From Oscillospiraceae bacterium (GTDB lineage Bacteria > Bacillota > Clostridia > Oscillospirales > Oscillospiraceae), in the NCBI GenBank assembly GCA_017521875.1, contig JAFXBH010000156.1, forward strand, positions 1 to 10,605: a stretch of 10,605 nt of DNA. The letters run 5' to 3'. The notes under the pieces were generated by a model, which had not been told where the DNA came from, did no database searches, and saw only the letters and a list, made by a program, of their open reading frames with translations. Every line of letters starts with the position of its first letter. The first letter of the stretch is position 1. Below are positions 1-5,661 of the stretch, one piece after another. The position numbers and the translations under genes were made by a program.

Positions 1-1416
1 GAAGTGCGATTGCCGGAGGATATGCCGGACATCGGCAATGTCCTGGGCGCTTGGGGACAGGTGGTAGTGCGCGGTAAGGAATGGGCCGCAGATACCATGT
101 CCGTGTCCTGCGGTGTGATGGCGTGGGTGCTGTATACCCCGGAAGAAGGGGAGGGTGTCTGCAGCATCGAAACCTGGCTGCCATTTTCCATGAAATGGGA
201 ATTGCCGGATATGCAGCAGGAAGGCAAAATACAGGCATCTTGTCTGCTGCGGAATATAGACGCCAGAAGTATTTCCAATAGAAAAATGATGGTCCGTGCT
301 ACAATCAGCGCCAACGGCGAAGCGTGGGTCAATGGCCAGGCGTATACGACCTTTCCCGGAGAACTGCCGGATGATATAAGGCTCCTGACGGCTTCCTACC
401 CGGTGATGCTGCCCAAAGAAACTGGGGAGAAGGCCTTTGTTCTGGAGGAACAACTGCCTGCCCGGAATGGACCAAAATTAAAGAAGATACTTCATTACTG
501 CCTGCAGCCGGAAATCCTGGAACAGAAAGTGATGGCGGGTAAGGTGGTATTCCGGGGGAACGGCGTTTTGCATATTCTCTATGAGGGGGAGGACGGCAGA
601 CCATACTGTTGGGACTATGACCTGCCTTTCTCTCAGTACGGAGATTTGGAAGGAGAATACGATCAGGATACGGAAGTATCTGTATATCCCTGTGTTACCA
701 GCCTGGATCTGCAGACAGACCAGGAGGGCAACCTGCAATTGAAGGCGGGGGTACTGGCCCAGTATCTGTTGCAGGCCCGTTCCCTGCTGACGTTGGCAGA
801 GGATGCCTACAGTCCTGTGCGCCAGTTGACATTGACCCGGGAGCCCCTATCCTTGCCTACGGTTTTGGATCAGACGACCCGGGTGATCCACGCAGAACAG
901 TCTCAGCAGACAGATGTCCAGCAAGTGGTAGATGTGTCATTCTATCCGGATTTCGGCCAAACCTACCGGACGGAAGAAGGCTTGCAGCAAAACCTGCCGG
1001 GACAATTCCAGGTACTCTACTATACCCCGGAGGGGGAACTGTCTGCAATGCAGTCCCGCTGGGAAGGGGAGTGGAATTTTAATACTGCCCGGGAAAACCC
1101 GGTGTCTATCAGCGTTATGCCCCAGGGAAAGCCTCAGGCTGTTGCGGGCGCCGGCGTAATCAATTTGCGCGGAGATGTGGCGGTGAATGCCACAGTCTCC
1201 TCCGGAAATGCTATGGAAATGTTGACGGGGCTGGAGATGGGAGAAGCGGAAAAGCCTGACCCTGACCGTCCCAGTTTGATCCTGTGCCGCAAAGGAAATC
1301 GGAGAATGTGGGATATAGCCAAAGAAACCGGTTCTACAGTAGAGAAGATTATGGAGGCCAATCGGTTAACGGAAGAACCGGCAGAAGATCGGATTCTGTT
1401 GATTCCGGTGGTGTAA
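1..1416 (+). CDS. sipL: SipL-like spore coat/cortex morphogenesis protein, SPOCS (DUF3794) plus C-terminal LysM; 5' partial
   Basis: The reading frame is open from base 1 to the TAA at 1414-1416. The GTG at 4 has no visible ribosome site and an in-frame codon precedes it, so the true start is probably upstream and a few dozen N-terminal residues are missing. Residues counted from the GTG show two beta-rich repeats of SPOCS (DUF3794) character. One lies around 10-130. The other lies around 168-260 and contains the typical pattern of a sheet, an ILYEGEDG turn and a charged loop. A LysM-like segment closes the protein at about 425-469 (LILCRKGNRRMWDIAKETG, then a second helix and ILLIPV). In Clostridioides difficile, SipL has SPOCS domains and a C-terminal LysM that binds SpoIVA, and it tethers coat and cortex assembly to the forespore membrane. 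The same role is inferred here. No signal peptide or membrane segment is seen, as expected for a mother-cell protein. Another DUF3794/LysM coat protein is possible. The gene appears unrelated to the carbohydrate genes downstream. Confidence 0.75.
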   Translation, partial: EVRLPEDMPDIGNVLGAWGQVVVRGKEWAADTMSVSCGVMAWVLYTPEEGEGVCSIETWLPFSMKWELPDMQQEGKIQASCLLRNIDARSISNRKMMVRATISANGEAWVNGQAYTTFPGELPDDIRLLTASYPVMLPKETGEKAFVLEEQLPARNGPKLKKILHYCLQPEILEQKVMAGKVVFRGNGVLHILYEGEDGRPYCWDYDLPFSQYGDLEGEYDQDTEVSVYPCVTSLDLQTDQEGNLQLKAGVLAQYLLQARSLLTLAEDAYSPVRQLTLTREPLSLPTVLDQTTRVIHAEQSQQTDVQQVVDVSFYPDFGQTYRTEEGLQQNLPGQFQVLYYTPEGELSAMQSRWEGEWNFNTARENPVSISVMPQGKPQAVAGAGVINLRGDVAVNATVSSGNAMEMLTGLEMGEAEKPDPDRPSLILCRKGNRRMWDIAKETGSTVEKIMEANRLTEEPAEDRILLIPVV

Positions 1417-1426
1417 TATAGAAAAA

Positions 1427-1457
1427 CCGCCGCTGTATGGGAGTGCTACAGCGGCGG
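1427..1457. repeat. Perfect 11-bp hairpin directly after the sipL-like gene
   Basis: The arms CCGCCGCTGTA (1427-1437) and TACAGCGGCGG (1447-1457) pair perfectly around a 9-base loop, starting 11 bases after the stop codon. No T-tract follows on the + strand. A run of five A (1422-1426) precedes it, so the terminator shape is complete only when read on the - strand. It may be a 3'-end stabilising hairpin, or half of a bidirectional terminator that works together with the hairpin at 1503-1552. Confidence 0.7.
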
Positions 1458-1458
1458 G

Positions 1459-1492
1459 TGGCGGTTGTCGCATTCGGGGAGAATGTCCGCCA
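1459..1492. repeat. Second hairpin, bulged stem
   Basis: TGGCGG (1459-1464) pairs with CCGCCA (1487-1492). Inside it, GCATTC (1470-1475) pairs with GAATGT (1481-1486, one G-T wobble) around the loop GGGGA. Five unpaired bases (1465-1469) bulge on the left arm. No T-tract follows, so it is not a canonical terminator. Its role is unknown. Confidence 0.5.
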
Positions 1493-1502
1493 TAGTTAGG
1501 TT

Positions 1503-1559
1503 ATCGCAGAGCCCGGCAGGATTCAAGGGAATCTTGTCGAAGGCTCTGCGATTTTGTTT
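1503..1559 (+). terminator. Long rho-independent terminator ending the sipL-like transcript
   Basis: ATCGCAGAGCC (1503-1513) pairs perfectly with GGCTCTGCGAT (1542-1552). The interior pairs further: CGGCAG (1514-1519) with TTGTCG (1534-1539) using wobble pairs, and GATTC (1520-1524) with GAATC (1529-1533), around the tetraloop AAGG. This gives a stem of about 22 pairs with only a two-base bulge (1540-1541). A T-rich tail, TTTTGTTT, follows at 1552-1559. This is the best candidate for ending transcription before the promoter at 1572. Confidence 0.8.
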
Positions 1560-1571
1560 ACGAAAATTTTA

Positions 1572-1600
1572 TTGATTTATGCCGATAAATACTGTAAAAT
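1572..1600 (+). promoter_or_regulatory. Sigma-A-type promoter for the YesL-type gene
   Basis: The -35 TTGATT (1572-1577) and -10 TAAAAT (1595-1600) are separated by exactly 17 bases. The -10 is preceded by the A/T-rich stretch usual in Firmicutes promoters. It lies about 30 bases upstream of the gene's ribosome site and just after the terminator at 1503-1559, which suits a new transcription unit. This is a consensus match only. Confidence 0.6.
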
Positions 1601-1632
1601 AAAGGCAGAAATTTGGAACACAGGAGAGAATT

Positions 1633-2289
1633 ATGAATAAACTGTTTGATATAGACAGCCCCTTTATGCAGGCAATGTCCCGCATTGTGGATTTGGTACT
1701 GCTGAGTTTATTGTGGTTTGTCTGTTGCTTGCCTGTTATTACCATTGGGCCGTCGACCACGGCTATGTACTATGTTACGCTGAAAATGGCCCGTAAGGAA
1801 GAACTGAAGATTACAAAAGAATTTTTCAGCGCATTTAAGAGTAATTTCAAGCAGAGCACGATCATGAACCTGATTTTCTTGGTGATTGGCGCGATTTTGG
1901 CTGCGGATTATCTCATTATGTCTGCCGCCGAGGATACCATGGGTATGCTTAGCAGTGTGTGTTTCTTTGTGATGTTCATATGGCTGCTGTGCGTTGTATT
2001 TTACGCCTATCCGCTGCAGGCCCAGTTCTACAATACCATTAAGCAGACGATGATCAATGCCGCTATCCTTTCTATGCGTAAATTTTTGTATACGGTGATC
2101 ATCTTTGTGCTGAATATGCTGCCTGTACTATTGGCATATATGCCCTGGGGCTCTATGCTACTGGTCCGCACAGCACCGTTGTGGGTTCTGCTGATGCCAG
2201 GCGTGGTTGCCTTTATTAACGGCAAACTGTTTGCTAAAATGTTTGACCCGTTCCTGAAAGCGGGCAAAGAGGAAACTGAAGACGAATAA
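1633..2289 (+). CDS. DUF624 / YesL-family integral membrane protein
   Basis: This is a 218-residue polytopic protein starting at ATG 1633, with AGGAG at 1622-1626 six bases upstream. About five hydrophobic segments are visible near residues 19-40, 78-96, 108-130, 154-176 and 182-200. The N-terminal block LWFVCCLPVITIGPSTTAMY (27-46) is the DUF624 hallmark, a helix ending in a Pro/Thr/Gly turn and then an amphipathic helix. The C-terminus is acidic (KEETEDE). Length matches the family, which usually runs 200-220 residues. In Bacillus subtilis, YesL heads the yes locus for rhamnogalacturonan use, beside YesM, YesN and an ABC importer. Its biochemical role is not known, and a part in transporter or sensor function is only suspected. 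Here it has its own promoter and a terminator directly after it. Family assignment is firm; function is open. Confidence 0.85.
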   Translation: MNKLFDIDSPFMQAMSRIVDLVLLSLLWFVCCLPVITIGPSTTAMYYVTLKMARKEELKITKEFFSAFKSNFKQSTIMNLIFLVIGAILAADYLIMSAAEDTMGMLSSVCFFVMFIWLLCVVFYAYPLQAQFYNTIKQTMINAAILSMRKFLYTVIIFVLNMLPVLLAYMPWGSMLLVRTAPLWVLLMPGVVAFINGKLFAKMFDPFLKAGKEETEDE

Positions 2290-2294
2290 ATCAC

Positions 2295-2327
2295 AAAAGG
2301 GTATTGCCACCAGGCAATGCCCTTTTT
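2295..2327 (+). terminator. Intrinsic terminator between the YesL-type and ABC exporter genes
   Basis: AAAAGGGTATTGCC (2295-2308) pairs with GGCAATGCCCTTTT (2313-2326), one T-G wobble, around the loop ACCA. A run of five T (2323-2327) closes it. It starts six bases after the yesL-type stop. No separate promoter is obvious in the remaining 24 bases before the exporter start, so partial read-through may set exporter expression. Confidence 0.85.
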
Positions 2328-2336
2328 GGAGTTATC

Positions 2337-2343
2337 TTGGAGG
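2337..2343 (+). promoter_or_regulatory. Ribosome binding site that fixes the ABC exporter start
   Basis: TTGGAGG at 2337-2343 lies eight bases before ATG 2352. This decides the start. The reading frame also extends up to a TTG at 2304, but that codon sits inside the terminator stem and has no ribosome site. Confidence 0.75.
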
Positions 2344-2351
2344 AAAAAACT

Positions 2352-4268
2352 ATGATGCCAATGAGAGGAAGAATGCAGCCCAATTACCAGAGACCGAAGC
2401 CCCCTGAATCCCTGAAGGATGTCCCCCGGTACCTGTCGGAACTGTTTGGAGGCTTCTTTAAGCGGTTTTTCTATATTTTAAAACTGGTGTGGAATACCGG
2501 TCACTGGATTCCCATTCTGCTGGCTTTTGTGGCGCTGTTCCGGGGTGTGACCCCGGTGATCGGATCGCTGATCTCCCAGCGTATCCTCAATGGCCTGCAA
2601 ACGGCCGTTGCCAACGGTGGTCTGCCGGAGAGTGCGTTCTGGTCTTCAGGAATTCTGTATCTGCTGATTGCCTTCTTTGCGTACCGCTTGCTGATTTTGA
2701 TAGTCAATAGCGTAAGCGGTGCCCTGAATCGGATCGCCGGCGAAAAAGTGGTGGTGGAAGTAAAGCGGCAGATAATGGAAAAATCCAAAGAAGTGGACCT
2801 TGCTTCTTTTGACAATCCGGTGTTCTACGAGAAGATGGAAAACGCCAACCGGGAAGCCGGCCACAGACCCCTGCATATTCTATCTGAGACGTTGGGTGTG
2901 GTCAGTTCCGTCATCGAACTGATCAGTTTCCTAGTCGTTCTGCTGTCTGTACCCGGCCTTTCCTGGATCACGCTTGTGGTGATGGCGGTTTCTGTGCCGT
3001 CTGCCATTGTAAACTTTACATATCGCAGAAAAAATTTCCACTATATGCGCTTCAGTTCCAAGGAACGCAGACAGATGAATTATTTCTCCGGCGTTTTGGT
3101 GGATAAGGATTTGGTGAAAGAGATCCGGCTCTATGGACTGGCAGACGATTTTATCGCCCGGTTTTTCTCTGCATTTAAGGCTTACTATAAGGGCATGCGG
3201 AAACTGATCGTCAACGAAAGCGCCTGGCATATTCTCTTTGCAGTAATCACCGGTGTAACCAATTTGATTTTTTATATTATGATTGCCAAGCAGGTATTTA
3301 CCGGAGAAATTCAAATCGGTGATTATACCTTATACACCGGTGCCATCACCTCGGTTGCCACCTGCGTCAGCACCTTGATTGCCTCCACCGGCTCTATTTA
3401 TGAAGGTACTCTGTTCATAGACAATCTGATTGCATTCCTGAACGAAAAACAGACCATCGTTCCTGCGCTGCCCAATCCCCAGCCTGTCCAACGGGGCATT
3501 GGACATACTGTTACTTTTGAGAATGTAAGTTTCCGATACCCCGGCGCGCAAAAGGATGTACTGAAGAATATCAGTTTTACCATTTCGGAAGGGGAGACGC
3601 TGGCCTTAGTGGGACTGAACGGCGCCGGAAAGACCACATTGATCAAACTGCTGACCCGTCTGTACGATCCCACTGCCGGACGGATTCTTCTGGATGGAAA
3701 AGATTTGCGGGAGTACGATGTGGAAAGCCTGTACCGGACCTTCGGCATTATTTTCCAGGACTTTGGCAGATATGCTTTGAATGTACGGGAGAATATCGCC
3801 CTGGGCAACCTCCGGAAGGAATCTACACAGGAGGCAATTGAATATGCCTCCAGTCAAAGCGCAGTCAGGGATTTCGTAGAGAAATTGCCCGGTGGATATG
3901 ATACACCGCTGATGCGAATCTTTGAGCAAAACGGCACGGAACTGTCTGTGGGCCAATGGCAGAAACTGGCCATTGCCCGGGCATTTTACGCAGATTCCGA
4001 TATCCTGATTCTGGACGAGCCTACGGCTTCTTTGGATGCTATTGCAGAACAGGAGATATTCAGCCAATTCGATAAACTCAGACACAATAAAACCACCGTA
4101 TTTGTATCACACAGACTTTCCAGTGCTACGCTGGCAGACAAGATCCTTGTGATTGATAATGGCTGTCTGCGGGAGATGGGTAACCACCAAGAGTTAATGG
4201 ATCAGCAGGGGGAATATTATCGCCTGTTTACCACACAGTCGAAGCGCTATGTAGAGCAGACACAGTAA
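2352..4268 (+). CDS. ABC-type exporter half-transporter, fused membrane and ATPase domains
   Basis: This is a 638-residue protein, a normal size for a type-IV-fold (ABCB-like) half transporter that works as a dimer. The N-terminal ~50 residues are cytoplasmic and rich in Pro, Arg and Lys. Six membrane helices then span roughly 54-350 (clear ones near 54-74, 97-120, 178-225 and 292-316). The nucleotide-binding domain covers about 375-630. It holds an A-loop Tyr396, Walker A GLNGAGKT (421-428), Q-loop Gln469, signature LSVGQ (531-535), Walker B ILILDEP with Asp555 and catalytic Glu556, a D-loop SLDA and H-loop His587, so it should hydrolyse ATP. The signature has Val in place of the usual first Gly, a variant also known in ABCC proteins. 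The run LSVGQWQKLAIARAF recalls lantibiotic and lipid-type exporters, but no peptide precursor or peptidase domain is nearby. The substrate cannot be predicted. The neighbouring YesL-type gene and sensor pair suggest a surface or stress role, which is inference. Confidence 0.9.
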   Translation: MMPMRGRMQPNYQRPKPPESLKDVPRYLSELFGGFFKRFFYILKLVWNTGHWIPILLAFVALFRGVTPVIGSLISQRILNGLQTAVANGGLPESAFWSSGILYLLIAFFAYRLLILIVNSVSGALNRIAGEKVVVEVKRQIMEKSKEVDLASFDNPVFYEKMENANREAGHRPLHILSETLGVVSSVIELISFLVVLLSVPGLSWITLVVMAVSVPSAIVNFTYRRKNFHYMRFSSKERRQMNYFSGVLVDKDLVKEIRLYGLADDFIARFFSAFKAYYKGMRKLIVNESAWHILFAVITGVTNLIFYIMIAKQVFTGEIQIGDYTLYTGAITSVATCVSTLIASTGSIYEGTLFIDNLIAFLNEKQTIVPALPNPQPVQRGIGHTVTFENVSFRYPGAQKDVLKNISFTISEGETLALVGLNGAGKTTLIKLLTRLYDPTAGRILLDGKDLREYDVESLYRTFGIIFQDFGRYALNVRENIALGNLRKESTQEAIEYASSQSAVRDFVEKLPGGYDTPLMRIFEQNGTELSVGQWQKLAIARAFYADSDILILDEPTASLDAIAEQEIFSQFDKLRHNKTTVFVSHRLSSATLADKILVIDNGCLREMGNHQELMDQQGEYYRLFTTQSKRYVEQTQ

Positions 4269-4370
4269 AATTCTCCATTTTTATTTTGCTACTATGATTT
4301 CTCCCTCATACCATCCCCAAAACCGGGCGACGGAGATAGGCGATAATTGTCTGATATAAACAGAAAAACT

Positions 4371-4407
4371 GTGCAATATGACGAAAATCACTGTCAAAAT
4401 TTTGCAC
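4371..4407. repeat. Nested inverted repeats, possible operator
   Basis: GTGCAA (4371-4376) faces TTGCAC (4402-4407) across 25 bases. The right arm overlaps a perfect 10-bp palindrome, CAAAATTTTG (4395-4404). The site ends about 40 bases upstream of the predicted -35, a reasonable place for an activator such as the AraC-type regulator encoded next. The AT-rich composition makes a chance match possible. Confidence 0.35.
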
Positions 4408-4447
4408 CTAAAAGTTAAAAAAATGAAAAAAAGTACGGATTGCAACC

Positions 4448-4476
4448 TTGTATTCTGAGACCGGGTAGTGTATAAT
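4448..4476 (+). promoter_or_regulatory. Likely promoter for the regulator-kinase-importer operon
   Basis: A perfect -10 TATAAT (4471-4476) lies 17 bases after TTGTAT (4448-4453). The -35 is weak (four of six to consensus), which would suit an activator-dependent promoter. A better -35 match, TTGCAA (4440-4445), is 25 bases from the -10 and too far to use with it. Transcription would start near 4483 and leave an untranslated leader of roughly 95 bases. Confidence 0.55.
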
Positions 4477-4531
4477 TATCAGGTATACTGGATAGTAGTA
4501 TGGGTAGGTATATACAGTGATAATTTGGCGG

Positions 4532-4555
4532 TGAAAAACCCGCTGAAAAATCCCG
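4532..4555 (+). repeat. Tandem direct repeat in the 5' leader
   Basis: TGAAAAACCCG (4532-4542) is followed by TGAAAAATCCCG (4544-4555), 12 bases apart start to start. The second copy has one inserted T. They lie downstream of the predicted promoter and upstream of the ribosome site. They could be paired binding sites for a protein or just a short duplication. Confidence 0.45.
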
Positions 4556-4578
4556 AGAATTACAGATGAGGTGAAACC

Positions 4579-5661
4579 GTGTTCAAACTGGTAATCGTGG
4601 AAGACGAAGACAATATCAGACATAGTTTGGAATGTTTCATTCCCTGGAATCAAATGGGATTTGAGGTAGTTGCTACCTTTAGTGACGGTAGCGATGCATT
4701 GGCGTACCTGAAAGACAATCCCTGCGATGCGGTGATGACCGATGTTCTCATGAGCCGAATGAGCGGACTGGATATGATTCGTCAGTTACATACTATTCAT
4801 CCGCAGATCAAAGTTGTGATTCTCAGCGGCTACAGCGAATTCAGTTACGCCCAGGAAGCAATCCGTTATCAGGTTGTGCATTATTTGGTGAAGCCTGTGG
4901 ATGTGGATGAACTGATGGAAGTGTTCACGAACATCGCAGAGCAATTGCAGCAGGAAAAGCAGGATGCCTCTGTTGAAGAGACTGTAGCAGAAACAGACCC
5001 TCTGTTGAATGCAGAGTTGTCCACAATACCGGAGTACAAGTTGCTGATTATGGAGTTGGATTTGCACAGCCGGGAGACTTTGAACCGGGTGCTGAACCGA
5101 ATTGTCTCCGACCGACAGGGTTTCTCTGTGGAAGAATTGAGAACTGCTCTGGCAGGTCTTTATTCCGCTACCGCCCTTTGTTACCAGAAACGGAAGACGG
5201 ATGTTGCTGCCATTACCGACGGAAGATTTACGGCGGACCATCTATATAGTACTGACAGTCCTGCAAAACTGACCGCCTGCATAATAGAAGATTTCGGTAT
5301 TCTATGCGATGCGTTGAAGACCGGAGGCTATAAAAGCCGGCACGGTGTGATTGAGCGGGTTGCCCAGGATTTGCAGGAGAATATTGCAGAAGATGTGGGC
5401 CACGATGTGCTGGGTCAAAAATACCGTTTACATCCCGGCTATCTGAGTCGCCTGTTTAAGCAGGAGATGGGGGAGACCCTGTCGGACTATATGTTGCGGA
5501 TTCGTATTGAGAAATCCGCCCGGCTTTTAAAAGAAGGTCATCACAAAATAGGAGAGATTGCGGGATTGGTGGGTTACAGTACCCCGTCCTACTTCTCCAT
5601 TATGTTCAAAAAATATACCGGTTACTCTCCCAGAGAGTATTGTCAGAAGGTGCTGCTGTGA
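4579..5661 (+). CDS. YesN-type response regulator, REC plus AraC-family DNA-binding domain
   Basis: This is a 360-residue cytoplasmic transcription factor with a GTG start at 4579, preceded by AGGTG at 4568-4572. The receiver domain (about 1-120) has the acidic pair Glu8/Asp9, phospho-acceptor Asp55 in VMTDVLM, switch Ser83 in ILSG and Lys105 in LVKP, so it should be phosphorylated. A middle region of about 130 residues has no clear motif. The C-terminal ~100 residues (258-360) carry two helix-turn-helix units of the AraC/XylS type, with LSRLFKQEMG, the family motif IGEIAGLVGYSTPSYFSIMF and a closing GYSPREY. Many YesN proteins are near 500 residues, so the middle part here is short. Its stop overlaps the start of the kinase gene, its probable partner. 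By family analogy it activates the downstream carbohydrate importer when phosphorylated. Confidence 0.93.
   Translation: MFKLVIVEDEDNIRHSLECFIPWNQMGFEVVATFSDGSDALAYLKDNPCDAVMTDVLMSRMSGLDMIRQLHTIHPQIKVVILSGYSEFSYAQEAIRYQVVHYLVKPVDVDELMEVFTNIAEQLQQEKQDASVEETVAETDPLLNAELSTIPEYKLLIMELDLHSRETLNRVLNRIVSDRQGFSVEELRTALAGLYSATALCYQKRKTDVAAITDGRFTADHLYSTDSPAKLTACIIEDFGILCDALKTGGYKSRHGVIERVAQDLQENIAEDVGHDVLGQKYRLHPGYLSRLFKQEMGETLSDYMLRIRIEKSARLLKEGHHKIGEIAGLVGYSTPSYFSIMFKKYTGYSPREYCQKVLL

Larger units (their letters stand above)
4269..4578. other. 310-base non-coding leader between exporter and response regulator genes
   Basis: No credible gene is seen on either strand. The stretch is AT-rich and contains the palindrome, promoter and direct repeats listed separately. 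No hairpin with a T-tract follows the exporter stop codon, so some exporter transcripts may run into the regulator operon. The middle part (4310-4360) shows only weak, short pairings, and I do not recognise a riboswitch in it. Confidence 0.6.

Noticed and set aside
2304..2351. Upstream extension of the exporter frame from TTG 2304 (16 extra residues)
   Set aside because: The TTG is inside the terminator stem and lacks a ribosome site. TTGGAGG at 2337-2343 is well placed for ATG 2352.
3606..4085. Minus-strand open frame opposite the exporter ATPase domain
   Set aside because: It is antisense to the conserved Walker A to Walker B region. Its composition reflects the coding strand rather than a real protein.
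4310..4360. Possible c-di-GMP or other riboswitch in the gap after the exporter gene
   Set aside because: The GC-rich patch near 4323-4333 does not match conserved riboswitch cores that I know, and I could not build a supported multi-stem fold.
4531..4550. Possible CcpA (cre) operator around GTGAAAAACCCGCTGA
   Set aside because: It lacks the central CG at the required position and the palindromic half-sites of the cre consensus. It is better described as a direct repeat.
5324..5341. Small inverted repeat GGCTATAAAAGCC within the regulator gene
   Set aside because: It lies within a conserved coding frame, has a short stem and no T-tract, so chance is the simplest explanation.
5640..5660. Upstream extension of the kinase frame from TTG 5640
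   Set aside because: ATG 5661 overlaps the preceding stop, has a good ribosome site at 5646-5653 and starts a normal YesM N-terminus.
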